Positions 1 through 9,190 of a DNA stretch of 64,000 nt are shown in pieces. Location of the stretch: contig NZ_MZXV01000076.1 of the NCBI RefSeq assembly GCF_003253745.1, positions 1-64,000 of the forward strand, written 5' to 3'. Each line of letters starts with the position of its first letter. The stretch's first letter is position 1. Made by a program: the position numbers and the translations under genes. This DNA comes from Mesorhizobium kowhaii. GTDB taxonomy: Bacteria; Pseudomonadota; Alphaproteobacteria; Rhizobiales; Rhizobiaceae. A model generated the notes under the pieces. That model was not told the DNA's origin. It made no database searches and worked only from the letters and a program-made list of their open reading frames with translations.

Positions 1-111
1 GCCGAGAGAACCATCAAGGCTTTGTGGGACGCCGTCGGTCCGCTTCTCGACCTCTTCACGCCAGCCGAATGCGTAAACTACTTTAAGGCCGCAGGATATG
101 AACCGGATTAA
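1..111 (+). mobile_element. IS630-type transposase, C-terminal fragment (cut by window edge)
   Basis: The first 36 codons are open from the window edge and end in TAA at 109-111. The peptide has the layout of the extreme C-terminus of IS630-family DDE transposases: an ALWDAVGPLLDLF helix, then TPAECVNYFKAAGY, then the stop. The catalytic domain lies outside the window, so it cannot be said whether the element is intact. The family assignment rests on recall of this C-terminal signature only. No convincing terminal inverted repeat was identified just downstream. Confidence 0.6.
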
Positions 112-496
112 ACAGGACGTGCTCTAGGGCCACGCCAGGATCAACTTTCGTGGACGCCGATTCCGTCATGGAAGTAGGGTCGCGCGACAAGCAATCAAAG
201 GCCGCGTAGCGCGAACCCGGAGTTCTGGAGAACCGAACGCGCAGGGCGGTCAGAAGTGAACATCAATGGGGCTTGTTGCGGTCAAAACATGTGCACGAGT
301 GTTCGGACTCGTACCCGACTATGCATGCTGAACTAACGGAGACGCGGGTCAAGGGTTTTAGAGCTTGGCGCTCTGTGCCGCTATACTTCCATAACTGAAC
401 CGCCGCCTTTGTGCATGTCAAGGCGATGTTCTTGCCGCAGGGTCGAGCTTGGGGGTCCAAGCGCTCCCGCGCGATGCCTTGGTCGTTAACATCGGC
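112..496. other. Gene-free stretch downstream of the transposase
   Basis: No reading frame here looks like a real protein. The stretch separates the transposase end from the convergent patatin-like gene and would hold the right end of the insertion sequence. No clear terminator or repeat was seen. Confidence 0.4.
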
Positions 497-1762
497 TCAA
501 TTCGAAAATCCGGGTGGCGTCTTTTTCCACGGCACGCCAGCATGGCCCATTTCGTAGCCCTTTTCGTACAGCGCACGCATGTACTTGTTGTCGAATGGGC
601 TTTTTGCTTCGACGGTGAAGTCAGCGGGGATGTCTATGACATTGTAGTCGATGCCGTCACGCTTTGCGGTCGCGTACAGCCGGTAGAGATCGCCAATTCC
701 TTGTGTTTTGATCAGCGAAGAAACGGCCTTTTCTGCGATATCAGGCAGTGTTGCCTTAACGATGCTTGGTTCCGGCATGGTTCTGCCGTTGCGGATGATA
801 TAAAGTCGCGCCTTCATCCGAGTATGGAAGGTTCGATCGAGTTCGCGCAGTCTCAGCCCTGCGGGCATCAGGAACACCTCATTGCTGGTGCCACCGTCGA
901 CATGCATTTCGTGATAGGTCCTACCTGCCGCCGTCACTTCCAGTTGGACCGGGGGAAAAATGCCGGGGACAGAGGTGGAAGCGAGGATAACTTGCTTAAA
1001 AAGCTTCAATCGATCCGGCCGGCTGCTCGCTGCGATGGCCCCCATGTCCCAGATTACCGCTCGATCGGCATCAAGGTTGGTTGTTCCGATGAAGAGCCGC
1101 CGCCCCTTACCTGACTCCCGGGCGATCTGATCGAGCATAGTATACGTGATATGTTGGTCGAGCATCCTTGCAAGGGGCGCGTTGCTTGTGAACGATGAAC
1201 TCGACACAAGACCCAGGAGGCTATGCTTGGTATAGATGTCGCTATCGCCAATTGTGGTAAAGCCCAGCTTCAATTCATCGTCGTAGGCCGGCCCGAGGAA
1301 TGCGAATGGCGCGATCAAAGCGCCGGTACTGATACCCGTGACAATGTCGAAATTGGGCCTGGTTCCGGCCTTGGCCCATCCGGCGAGAATTCCGGCTCCG
1401 AAAGCGCCACTGCTGCCACCGCCGGAAAGGGTCAGCGCGTTGAGCTCTCGCAGTTTTATGGATGGGTCTGTCTTAGACGCCTTTATCCGCTGATCTCGAA
1501 AGAGGATGAGACGATCGGCCGGGAAACTTGCATAAGAGTCGCCCCAAACGCGTATGTTGCCGGGGTAGCCACTTACCTCGGCGTTCGACACGTACTGTGC
1601 AGGTACGCCGTCGCGAGGGTAAGCTGCGATGCAGGCTGTAAGTTGGCTGGCGCCCAGGGCAAGGACCACGGTCTTTAGCAGGGTCTTCCATAGCCCAGAG
1701 GTTCGCATCGAGCTGCAGATGCCAGTCAGGCCGATACAGTGCTTGAATAACCTCGTCACCAT
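497..1762 (-). CDS. Patatin-like phospholipase, predicted lipoprotein
   Basis: A 421-aa patatin-family acyl hydrolase, expected to cleave phospholipid or other acyl esters with a Ser-Asp dyad. Visible motifs are the oxyanion loop GGGSSGAFGAG (about 114-124), the nucleophile elbow GISTG (Ser145) and the DGG motif (Asp289). The N-terminus has a basic stretch, a hydrophobic run and a lipobox LTAC (Cys44), so it is probably lipid-anchored in the cell envelope. A start at Met19 (position 1708) would give a more normal signal peptide with Cys26. It lies 11 bases after the stop of the 146-aa gene upstream, so the two are probably co-transcribed. The lipid substrate cannot be told from sequence. Confidence 0.88.
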   Translation of the reverse strand: MVTRLFKHCIGLTGICSSMRTSGLWKTLLKTVVLALGASQLTACIAAYPRDGVPAQYVSNAEVSGYPGNIRVWGDSYASFPADRLILFRDQRIKASKTDPSIKLRELNALTLSGGGSSGAFGAGILAGWAKAGTRPNFDIVTGISTGALIAPFAFLGPAYDDELKLGFTTIGDSDIYTKHSLLGLVSSSSFTSNAPLARMLDQHITYTMLDQIARESGKGRRLFIGTTNLDADRAVIWDMGAIAASSRPDRLKLFKQVILASTSVPGIFPPVQLEVTAAGRTYHEMHVDGGTSNEVFLMPAGLRLRELDRTFHTRMKARLYIIRNGRTMPEPSIVKATLPDIAEKAVSSLIKTQGIGDLYRLYATAKRDGIDYNVIDIPADFTVEAKSPFDNKYMRALYEKGYEMGHAGVPWKKTPPGFSN

Positions 1763-1773
1763 AATCCTTCATC

Positions 1774-2214
1774 CTACCGCAATTGGGTGAGCTCCTGCCG
1801 GCAAGACTCCGCAAAGCTGTTCAGGATGTCATGGCCGGCGACCTGCGACTTGAGGGTTTCCAGATCAGACGGAGGCGTCTCGTAGGTTTTGACGATACTT
1901 GCCAGTACAGCCTCAGCAGCCTCGATCGTGGTTGGCTTGGCAAAGAGGCGGAGCTTGTTGATGGTGGCGTACATCGGAACCAGCTTGGCTGGGTCGTCCA
2001 AGTCTTCCTGGACGACCCCGTCAGCATAGGCCTTCGATGCCTGATCAATGAATTCAGCGAACAGCCGCTCGCGGCGGGACCCTTCCTTGTCGAGCCGCTG
2101 CATGTGATCTTGATGATTTTGCGTGAGCCAAGTGGTGGCGAATGATGCCATAGCACCAATGGCGGAGCCCGAGAGCGCGGATACGGCCGAGATGGTTGCT
2201 GGGTCCATCGTCAT
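1774..2214 (-). CDS. Small membrane-anchored protein of unknown function
   Basis: A 146-aa protein. It opens with a hydrophobic segment (about residues 8-30, rich in Ala, Ser and Gly) followed by a charged, helical, coiled-coil-like region that starts around QNHQDHMQRLDKEGSRRERLF. The rest is soluble and alpha-helical by composition. This is the layout of small bacterial proteins that hang a cytoplasmic helical domain from one N-terminal membrane helix; no named family was recognised. It is immediately upstream of the patatin-like lipoprotein (11-base gap), which points to a shared transcript and possibly an envelope role. Confidence 0.7.
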   Translation of the reverse strand: MTMDPATISAVSALSGSAIGAMASFATTWLTQNHQDHMQRLDKEGSRRERLFAEFIDQASKAYADGVVQEDLDDPAKLVPMYATINKLRLFAKPTTIEAAEAVLASIVKTYETPPSDLETLKSQVAGHDILNSFAESCRQELTQLR

Positions 2215-2349
2215 GGGATTGTTCTTGAAGTTTCCGGTCGGACAACGGCTCGGTGGAGATGATCCTGGCCAAACCGAAGCTTTCTCTCACGGCTGCCTGA
2301 ACAAGACGTCGGCCGACGCGCACAGCGAAAACGTTTGAGTTCAGCCTGG

Positions 2350-3051
2350 TCAAACATTTGCATGGACAAGAACTGTGTAGATCGTCGTCGCGCCGATTCC
2401 GATCGTGAGGAGGCCAACGGCTGCTTGCAGACCATGGTTCATTCCGGTGAGCAGACGCGCCGACGCCATGAGCGGCACCGCAATGACGCTCGACAATGCA
2501 CCCATCCCGATCATCGAGCCCAGGCCGAACAGCATAATGTAGACCACGCCCTGAAGCGGGTCCGCGACCTGGGACACCGCAAGCACCAGCAGTGCTGCCG
2601 ACCCGGCCATCCCGTGCATCAGTCCCACGGTCAGCGAACGCCAACGAAATCCATGCTCGGGAGGACGCTCCGCGTTCCTATTTGGAACCCAGTCGCCGAC
2701 GTGAAAATGGCGGACATCATGACTGTGAGGGAGGCGGATGCGGTCGCGCCGTAGCTGCCACAACACGTGGGATCCAAGGCCAACAAGCATGAGCCCAACC
2801 GCTGCTTCGAGGTGTCCCGCAAGTGCAGCCGGGATGGTCCGACCCAGTATAATCGCGGCGCCAGCGAATGAAAAAAGTGTCAACGTATGCCCCAGTCCCC
2901 AGGTCAGGCCGTGCTGAACAATATCGGCCATTCTGGTTCGGCCGGCAGCAATACTGGACACCGCTGCTATGTGGTCTGCCTCGAGCGCGTGCCGCATTCC
3001 CATAAGAAAGCCCAGGCCCAGTATCGGCATGGAGATCATCGGACACCTCAT
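2350..3051 (-). CDS. UreH/NicO-like metal (nickel/cobalt) transport membrane protein
   Basis: A 233-aa polytopic membrane protein with the signature GMRHALEADHIAAVSSI near its N-terminus. This carries the His-x4-Asp-His pattern of the UreH/HupE/NicO nickel-cobalt transporter group. About six hydrophobic segments are visible. A His-rich loop (HSHDVRHFHVGDW) sits between membrane segments and fits metal handling. The ATG at 3051 is chosen because it follows the TGA of the upstream flavoprotein gene after a single base, implying translational coupling; an in-frame extension to 3132 would overlap that gene. No urease genes are nearby, so its metal may serve the peroxidase/flavoprotein operon instead (inference). 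Confidence 0.8.
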   Translation of the reverse strand: MRCPMISMPILGLGFLMGMRHALEADHIAAVSSIAAGRTRMADIVQHGLTWGLGHTLTLFSFAGAAIILGRTIPAALAGHLEAAVGLMLVGLGSHVLWQLRRDRIRLPHSHDVRHFHVGDWVPNRNAERPPEHGFRWRSLTVGLMHGMAGSAALLVLAVSQVADPLQGVVYIMLFGLGSMIGMGALSSVIAVPLMASARLLTGMNHGLQAAVGLLTIGIGATTIYTVLVHANV

Positions 3052-3052
3052 T

Positions 3053-4468
3053 TCAGTATCGGGAAGCCGCGTCGCCTGCCCAGCCCACCTGCAGGTCGAG
3101 TTGACGGCCCGCAGCTGCAGCCGCGTAGGCAAGATTTCCGGTATAGGTTGGAAACGCGAGTGGAACTCGAGCTAAATCATCCACCCGCATCTCAGCAGAG
3201 ATCGCTATTGCCGCGACTTGAGCAATCTCCACTGCCCGTTCGCCAACAACGTGGCAGCCTAATATCTTCGCGGTTGGGCGATCCACAATAAGCTTGCAGA
3301 ATCCAACTTTACGCCCGTCGATAATCGTGCGGATTGTGGAGTCAAAATGTATTATCGAGATCACGATATCATGCGTCTCACGGGCCTTCGCTTCCGTCAG
3401 GCCGGCGCTCGCATACTCCGGATCCGTAAATCCGGCGCTCGTATTTACGCCTTCCTCGAGCCGCGTAGTGGGGCCCAGTATCGCGTTCGAAGCAGCTAGG
3501 AAACCCTGCTGTACGGCATGCGGAACCAGCATTAGTTGACCAGTCACATCGCCGGCGGCGAAGATATTGGAGGCCGAGGTTCTCAGGTAGGGATCTACCT
3601 TCACGAACCCTCGGTGATCGCTCAGGACGCCCGCTGCAGAGAGGTTCAGCTTAGCGGTATCGGCTACCCAACCGGTCGCCATCACAATCAGCGCAGCCTC
3701 GGCGCAATCGCGTTTGCCGTCCTTCCGGAAATTCATCCGTACTCCAGTCGATGCTTTCTCGAAGGATTCGATGTCGCCGAAATTCTCACGCACGATCATA
3801 CCTGCCTCGCGGAAGGCGGCTGTGACCGCTGATGCTACCTCCGCATCTTCCGTTGAGAGGATGCGAGGTCCTCTCTCGAAGAGGTGGACCTGCGAACCGA
3901 ATGCTTTGAAAATTGAGGCGACCTGCACAGCGGTAGCCCCGCCGCCGACCACGAGCATCGATGGCGGAACTTCGGTCAAAGCCAAGGCGCTGCTGTGGGT
4001 GCTCGTCAGCTCGAACCCTGGTGTTGGATCTCTCCGACCGACACCTCCTGTACATATGATGATCTTTTCAGCATGGAGCCTCAGCCCACGTTCCGTGATG
4101 ATGGTGTGAGGGTCGGCGAAGCTCGCATTGCCGGCCTCCTCGTAAACCGTGACCCCGGCGGAATCGATCTGCTCGCGCAAGGCGGAGTGCGCAACTACAT
4201 CGCCAAGGACCTCGCGCACGCGCGCCAGCAGCCGGGAGTAATCCAGCAGCGGCTCTCCCACAGCGATGCCATATTGATCCAACTGTCGGGCCTCGCGGGA
4301 CAGCCGCGCCGCATAGGCCAGGGTCCGTACTGGAACTGGCCCATCATTGGCGGCCATCCCACCAAATGCAGAGCTGGTGACCAGCACAGTCCGCGCGCCG
4401 AGATCCGCGGCGCGCAACGCGGCAATCGCTCCAGCCGGTCCAGCGCCGACCACGACGACGTCTGTCAC
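3053..4468 (-). CDS. FAD/NAD(P)-dependent oxidoreductase of the disulfide-reductase fold, redox cysteines absent
   Basis: A 471-aa protein with the mercuric-reductase/dihydrolipoamide-dehydrogenase domain order. It has an N-terminal FAD Rossmann motif (VVGAGPAGAIAAL), a central NAD(P) motif (VVGGGATAVQVA), the second FAD motif (FAAGDVTGQLMLVPHA) and a C-terminal dimerisation domain. In the family the FAD-adjacent helix carries Cys-x4-Cys. Here that stretch reads GGMAANDGPVPVRTL, with Ala and Pro at the two Cys positions. The C-terminal catalytic His-Pro pair is replaced by Phe-Pro (AFPTYTGNL). It therefore cannot act as a classical disulfide reductase; it may be a simple flavin reductase or dehydrogenase (inference). 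It overlaps the TPR gene by four bases (ATGA) and is followed one base later by the UreH-like gene. Confidence 0.85.
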   Translation of the reverse strand: MTDVVVVGAGPAGAIAALRAADLGARTVLVTSSAFGGMAANDGPVPVRTLAYAARLSREARQLDQYGIAVGEPLLDYSRLLARVREVLGDVVAHSALREQIDSAGVTVYEEAGNASFADPHTIITERGLRLHAEKIIICTGGVGRRDPTPGFELTSTHSSALALTEVPPSMLVVGGGATAVQVASIFKAFGSQVHLFERGPRILSTEDAEVASAVTAAFREAGMIVRENFGDIESFEKASTGVRMNFRKDGKRDCAEAALIVMATGWVADTAKLNLSAAGVLSDHRGFVKVDPYLRTSASNIFAAGDVTGQLMLVPHAVQQGFLAASNAILGPTTRLEEGVNTSAGFTDPEYASAGLTEAKARETHDIVISIIHFDSTIRTIIDGRKVGFCKLIVDRPTAKILGCHVVGERAVEIAQVAAIAISAEMRVDDLARVPLAFPTYTGNLAYAAAAAGRQLDLQVGWAGDAASRY

Positions 4469-5571
4469 CTTGTCGCTCCGTGAGAATGCCAGTCTTGCGC
4501 CGAGGCGGATGGCTTTTCGGCATGGTATCGGAGATGCTCATACGGCCTCTCCTGAACCCCCGAAACCTGTTGCGCATTGCGCAATGCCTTGGCCAAAAGC
4601 CTGCGCGAACGGGGTGTGTCGCGGATTTTCCGATTGGCCAATGCCAGCTCAACCGCACGCTGCGGTCGGTTGCCGATCCCCATGAAGAAGGCTGCCGCGT
4701 GATCGGCGTAGGCGTCTGGCCGTCGTGCCAGCAGCAGTTCGTACGCTGTAGCGGCACGTTCCGCTTCGGTCGCAGCTTTGCTGTCCCCAAACGCGGCCAG
4801 GGTCTCCGCATAAATCGCGCGATACTCTGGGTCGTCGGAGGTTTCGAGCAACGGCAGGACGAGCTTCATCGCGAGGTCCACCTGTCCGCGCGCGAGCGCC
4901 ACTTCGGCGCGATGTCCTCGTCCCGGAACATGCGCGGGCAAGATCGCGTCAAGTTCGACGAAGATCGATTCCGCTCGGTCCAGGTCACCGTGGCGCATCG
5001 CGCCTACGCCCCATTCGAACAGCAGTTGGCCGCAGGGGAGCGGCGACACGCCGTCGTCAGCTTCGATCCCGGCTGCATACGTGACCTCTGCGTCCGTCCA
5101 TCGATTCATCTCCGCAAGCAGCGACGCCAGCGCGCCAAGCGTGTGAATGCCAGGATTGTCATCCGCCAGTCTTTCGCGCATGACCAGCGCGTTTTCGTAT
5201 CGTCCGGTCGCCTGCAGCAGCGCCGCCTTTTCGCCATCAATCTCGTTTCGCGGATATCCGGCCGCGAGCGCTTGATAGAGACGCTCGCTTGCTTCCTCGA
5301 ACCGATGGAAACGGCTCGCGAGCTGTGCGCGAATGTAGAGCGTACTGGCAGCGTCGGACGACCGGGCAATCGCCTCGGTGGCGACGAACTCCGCCCGGTC
5401 ATGGTCTGCGATACGACCAAGTACGTCGCCGCGCACGAACAGCAACTTCGACAGCGCAACCGACCTGTCAAAGGTAGCACCCTCGGCACGACCGAGCTCC
5501 AGGCTGACGATCGATGCCGAGAGGTTGGCGAGAGCGATTTTGCCGCTCGTGTAACGACCAGGGTCGATCAT
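4465..5571 (-). CDS. TPR-repeat protein
   Basis: A 368-aa protein built from alternating amphipathic helices with TPR-type spacing, for example ALLQATGRYENALVMRERL and LFEWGVGAMRHGDLDRAES. No signal peptide or membrane segment was seen, so a cytoplasmic scaffold is likely. Both ends are translationally coupled: its ATG overlaps the stop of the SDR gene (ATGA at 5568-5571), and its stop overlaps the start of the flavoprotein gene (ATGA at 4465-4468). That coupling suggests assembly or stoichiometric work with its two enzymatic neighbours. The partner and function are unknown. Confidence 0.82.
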   Translation of the reverse strand: MIDPGRYTSGKIALANLSASIVSLELGRAEGATFDRSVALSKLLFVRGDVLGRIADHDRAEFVATEAIARSSDAASTLYIRAQLASRFHRFEEASERLYQALAAGYPRNEIDGEKAALLQATGRYENALVMRERLADDNPGIHTLGALASLLAEMNRWTDAEVTYAAGIEADDGVSPLPCGQLLFEWGVGAMRHGDLDRAESIFVELDAILPAHVPGRGHRAEVALARGQVDLAMKLVLPLLETSDDPEYRAIYAETLAAFGDSKAATEAERAATAYELLLARRPDAYADHAAAFFMGIGNRPQRAVELALANRKIRDTPRSRRLLAKALRNAQQVSGVQERPYEHLRYHAEKPSASAQDWHSHGATR

Positions 5572-6353
5572 GATGCTTTTTTCAAACCGGTCAGCAAGGC
5601 CGGATAGCCGCGGGTCAAGGAGCCACCGTCGATCGCGATTGTGTCCCCGTTGATCGATCGGGCATGGTCCGACGCGAGAAATACCGCGGCTGCGGCAATC
5701 TCTTCCGCGGCAACCGGACGCTTCATCGGGACAATGCCGAGAAAGAGTTCGCGCATTTCGGGATCTTCCAGTTCCTTCCGCGTCAACGGTGTCTCAACCA
5801 GGCCCGGCGCGATGCCAACGACACGGATGCCGCGACCGCCTAGTTCGAGCGCACCGCAACGCGTGATCATGTCGACGCCGGCCTTTGCCGCACAGTAGGC
5901 TACCTGCCCCTCGCCGGGCTGCCGTCCGTTCACCGACGAGATATTGATGATGACACCGGAACGTCCCTGCTCGAGCATTTGCCTGGCGGCGTGCTTCACC
6001 CCATAAAAGACGCCGCCGAGAGTCACGGCCTGGACTGATTTCCACTTGTCGCCAGTGAGCTCCGTGAGTGGCGCAATGGCGCCAAAGCCGGCGCAGTTAA
6101 CCACGATGTCCAGCCCCCCGAATGCCTCGCGAGCCGCGCGCATCGCGCCTTCAACCTGGCTCTCGTCTGACACGTCGATGACGCGCCCGATCGCTCGATC
6201 GCCGAGCTCGCGAGCTGCTTCATCGACTGCTTTCGCATTCAGATCGCAGAGCAGCACGCTCGCGCCGGTTTCGATAAACGCTTTCGCGATGGCCTTGCCG
6301 ATGCCTGATGCTGCGCCAGTCACGACGGCGCTCTTGCCTTGTAACAAATCCAT
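5568..6353 (-). CDS. Short-chain dehydrogenase/reductase (SDR)
   Basis: A 261-aa classical SDR. It shows the cofactor motif TGAASGIGKA near the N-terminus, the NCAG motif (VVNCAGFG), the catalytic Ser in NISSVNG, the Tyr-x3-Lys pair in AYCAAKAG and the C-terminal NGDTIAIDGG stretch. The start is set at 6353 because an AGGAGA ribosome-binding site lies seven bases upstream of that ATG; the longer in-frame extension to 6470 looks like untranslated leader. It should oxidise or reduce an alcohol/ketone with NAD(P)(H). The substrate is unknown but is presumably shared with the decarboxylase and nitroreductase of the same run. Confidence 0.9.
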   Translation of the reverse strand: MDLLQGKSAVVTGAASGIGKAIAKAFIETGASVLLCDLNAKAVDEAARELGDRAIGRVIDVSDESQVEGAMRAAREAFGGLDIVVNCAGFGAIAPLTELTGDKWKSVQAVTLGGVFYGVKHAARQMLEQGRSGVIINISSVNGRQPGEGQVAYCAAKAGVDMITRCGALELGGRGIRVVGIAPGLVETPLTRKELEDPEMRELFLGIVPMKRPVAAEEIAAAAVFLASDHARSINGDTIAIDGGSLTRGYPALLTGLKKAS

Positions 6354-6466
6354 GTTCATTTCTCCTGTAAGGTCGGTGGAGGGATCTCCACGCGCAGTCG
6401 GTTTTCTAGATTGGAAGGAGGCCGCCGCGTCGCGATCAGCTACGCCAAGCTCGTCGGCCGCAACCG

Positions 6467-7090
6467 TCAAAGTATTGTAGCCATCTCCTCGAACGAGAGG
6501 CGCGGGCTGCGCGGGTACAGCTTGGCGTCTTCGCCGTAGCCGATGTTGATAATGACGTTGGCTTTGATCTTGCCGTCAGGGAAGAACTCCTGCTCGACCT
6601 TGGGCGAGTCAAAGCCGCTCATCGGTCCGGCGTCCAGACCAACGGCGCGCAAGGCGAGAATGAAGTACGCGACCTGAAGTGTGCCATTCTGAGCGGCGCT
6701 ACGCGCGGCGAAGTCCGGATCGCCGGCAAACCAGCTCCCCGCATCGGCGTGTGGGAGCAGGAACGGCAGGTGCTTATAGAATTCGACGTCATGGCCCATG
6801 ATCGCCACGACCGGAGCAGCCATGGTCTTTTCGACATTGCCGGCCATGAGCGCCGGACGCAGCCGTTCCTTGGCTTGATCGGAGCGCAGGAAGAGCGCGC
6901 GCAAAGACTGCTGGTTCACTGCGGTCGGACCCATCTTGGCGAGGTCAAGCGCCTGACGGAGCAGCCTGTCAGGAACAGGAAGGTCGCGGAAATGATTGTG
7001 GGTCCGGGCTTCGGTGAAGAGCTGAGCCAAGGCAGCGGTGCCGAGCGGCTCGCCGCGACCGAGGCTCGTGCGATCGACAAAGACGGTCAT
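6467..7090 (-). CDS. Nitroreductase-family protein, malonic semialdehyde reductase (RutE)-like
   Basis: A 207-aa FMN-dependent nitroreductase-fold enzyme that closely resembles the RutE/HadB-type subgroup annotated as malonic semialdehyde reductase. Shared features are the N-terminal LFTEARTHNHFRDLPVPD segment, the MGPTAVNQQS FMN loop and the C-terminal INIGYGEDAKLYPRSPR region. The ATG at 7090 is preferred because AAGGA precedes it at good spacing. The remaining rut pyrimidine-degradation genes are absent, so the substrate here is probably another semialdehyde or enone. It lies between the acetoacetate-decarboxylase-like and SDR genes on the same strand. Confidence 0.87.
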   Translation of the reverse strand: MTVFVDRTSLGRGEPLGTAALAQLFTEARTHNHFRDLPVPDRLLRQALDLAKMGPTAVNQQSLRALFLRSDQAKERLRPALMAGNVEKTMAAPVVAIMGHDVEFYKHLPFLLPHADAGSWFAGDPDFAARSAAQNGTLQVAYFILALRAVGLDAGPMSGFDSPKVEQEFFPDGKIKANVIINIGYGEDAKLYPRSPRLSFEEMATIL

Positions 7091-7185
7091 TCGGGTTCCT
7101 TGTTGCGGTTGGAGCATTTGTGAGGAGTGAGCCGCCGCGTCCGCGGCACGCGTGTACTGCGCGACGAGCGCTGTCTCAGCGCGTT

Positions 7186-7986
7186 CTAGCGCCCGGCTTC
7201 AAGGTAATCATGCACGACCTGACCGTCGCTCAGCGTCATGTCCCAGAGATGCTGTCGGCCCTCGAGCACGCGCACGACAGGAAGCGCTGCAACCGGGCAG
7301 CCGACGTGCGGAACCATGAACAGCTCCGCAGGGCCTCCCCAGGCGCTCCTCAATCGGACATTGTAGATACCGACCCGGACGAGCTGGGCGACCTTCGGCG
7401 TGTGGTTGTCGACGTCGGGAAGCAGCTTGAGCACGAGCTGGGTGGTCTGCAGCTCCTGCTCTATCTCGGCTAAACGGTCTGACAGGTCGACCGCGCGATA
7501 CGGCATCGTAGCAAGCGCGACCTGTACGCCGCCATAAGTGAGGGTGCCCGTCAGCACCTCGCGCACCGTCTTCAGCTCGGGCTCGCCGTGCCGCTTGGGG
7601 AAGCCGAGGACCTCCCGGCCAGCGAGCGTCGGCGATTCGCTGTCGAGGAATGCCTGGAAGACGTAGATGGCCGGGTTGCCCTCGAAGGTGCACGCCACCG
7701 AATGGCCGACCTCGGTGTACGGCCCGAATCCGCTGACCTCGCTCATGCGCCTCCATTCTATGGTGACGCGGTTGCCGTCGGCAGGTTGGAGAGGTGGTGG
7801 AAGAACCGCACGCACGGCCTCCGCAGTACTCTCGTATGTGACGACGAGTTGGTGCATGTCCTTGTAGTGCCAGGGGCCGCGCGGATAGGCGGGCCTCAGT
7901 GTCGGCATCACCGGATATTGCAGGAACTTGTTGGTCTCAGATGCAGCGCCCGCCACGACGGCGTTCTTGCTTGTAAAGGATTGCAT
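7186..7986 (-). CDS. Acetoacetate decarboxylase family protein
   Basis: A 266-aa protein of the acetoacetate-decarboxylase fold. The motif GREVLGFPKRHGEPEL contains the lysine expected to form the Schiff base with a beta-keto acid. In the classical enzyme two lysines stand together; here the second is Arg, which still supplies a positive charge. Family members also include cyclases and hydratases acting on alpha/beta-keto acids. ATG at 7986 has GAGGAG six bases upstream and begins two bases after the stop of the DUF4331 gene. The substrate is unknown. Confidence 0.85.
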   Translation of the reverse strand: MQSFTSKNAVVAGAASETNKFLQYPVMPTLRPAYPRGPWHYKDMHQLVVTYESTAEAVRAVLPPPLQPADGNRVTIEWRRMSEVSGFGPYTEVGHSVACTFEGNPAIYVFQAFLDSESPTLAGREVLGFPKRHGEPELKTVREVLTGTLTYGGVQVALATMPYRAVDLSDRLAEIEQELQTTQLVLKLLPDVDNHTPKVAQLVRVGIYNVRLRSAWGGPAELFMVPHVGCPVAALPVVRVLEGRQHLWDMTLSDGQVVHDYLEAGR

Positions 7987-7988
7987 GT

Positions 7989-9110
7989 TCAACTCCTCAG
8001 AAATTCTGGTAGAGGGAGGTCGGCTCGCCGGTTAGGCTCGCGCACGTACGGAAAAATCCGGCTGGCAGGCTTGGTGGGAGCATCGACGCCGTCGCCCAAG
8101 CGCTCGCCCTGCCCGCCATTCACCGTTAGCGTCAGCAGCTCGTCGAGAATGTCGTCGTCGAGCCATCGACCGCCGGCCGTCATGTGGGAGCGGTTGGCGA
8201 GCAGAGCGCGCTCGATCTCGAGGAAACCGCCTGGCGCAAATGGGCGCGAAAGATCCAGAACCAGGAAATCGTCGATGAGCAGATCGCGTAACGGGTGTGG
8301 CTTGTCTGGTCCCGCGGACCACGCCGTGTGGCCATCAAGACCATCCCAGAAGGCTAGGTTCGTGTCGAGACGTGATTCGTAAAGCGGGCGATACACATTG
8401 GAGAGCGCGAAGGCGTCTTCGCGATTGTAGAGATCGCGAAGCTCGATGTCCTTCGTGCGTGGATCACGAGCCGAGTTCGCGATGATGACGTTCTTGATCT
8501 CCGGCCGGCCGAGGCGTTCGAGGCGGATCGGATTGCCGCGGCGCGTTACCACAGTTTCCGAGATGGCCGCGATCAGTTCGACGCCGCCGAATAGTTCGAC
8601 GATTGGAGCGGACGGGACCTCTACGACAATCGACAAGACATCGCGAAGCTCGACGGTGTTTACCGCCGTATTGAGCGATAATTTGCCCGAAATATCCGTT
8701 CGGAGCGTAGCCTCGACATCCATGAAGAACGGGTCGCTGATTAGTCCTGCGAAGAACCGCATCCTGTCCAGTTGGAACGGTTTCCCGACGACAAAGCTCG
8801 CCTCGCGACCATCGGAGGTGGCGATCTGCCCTTTCTGAACCGTCGTCCCTTCCGGCGCATCACCGAAACGGATGTCGATCGTATGTTCTGCAGGTTCCTG
8901 TGTGAGGCTTCCGCCCGATCGTCTCAGGGGGCGCACGCGAAACCGGTGGGTGATGACATTGCTGAACAAAGACTGCGATGTCGCCATTGGAAACACATTC
9001 ATGATCAGGACGAGGTTTCCTGGTCGTTCGGGACTCGGAAATGCGTAGAAATCGGTGATGTCCACCGAGGGATCGCCCATCACGGCCGGGCCGCTGAAAT
9101 GGTCTGACAT
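7989..9110 (-). CDS. DUF4331 family protein
   Basis: A 373-aa protein that opens with SDHFSGPAVMGDPSVDITDFYAF, the start typical of DUF4331 proteins (a conserved DITDFYAF-like motif). No signal peptide is evident, whereas many DUF4331 proteins are exported, so it is probably cytoplasmic here. The family has no established biochemical role. GGAG stands nine bases before the ATG. It is tightly linked to the acetoacetate-decarboxylase-like gene (two-base gap), and the DyP peroxidase gene is 80 bases upstream on the same strand. Its conserved place between a peroxidase and a decarboxylase suggests a binding or enzymatic role in one pathway. Confidence 0.8.
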   Translation of the reverse strand: MSDHFSGPAVMGDPSVDITDFYAFPSPERPGNLVLIMNVFPMATSQSLFSNVITHRFRVRPLRRSGGSLTQEPAEHTIDIRFGDAPEGTTVQKGQIATSDGREASFVVGKPFQLDRMRFFAGLISDPFFMDVEATLRTDISGKLSLNTAVNTVELRDVLSIVVEVPSAPIVELFGGVELIAAISETVVTRRGNPIRLERLGRPEIKNVIIANSARDPRTKDIELRDLYNREDAFALSNVYRPLYESRLDTNLAFWDGLDGHTAWSAGPDKPHPLRDLLIDDFLVLDLSRPFAPGGFLEIERALLANRSHMTAGGRWLDDDILDELLTLTVNGGQGERLGDGVDAPTKPASRIFPYVREPNRRADLPLPEFLRS

Positions 9111-9190
9111 CGTGCTTAACTCCGTTGAATGGCTTCAGAAATTTTGTTCAGCTAGCCGACGGACGCCGTCCGCCACGGCCTGCACTCAGA

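Noticed and set aside
4480..5607. Long plus-strand open frame (375 codons) opposite the TPR gene
   Set aside because: Arg/Val-rich product without domain logic; the minus-strand TPR protein has coupled junctions on both sides and family structure.
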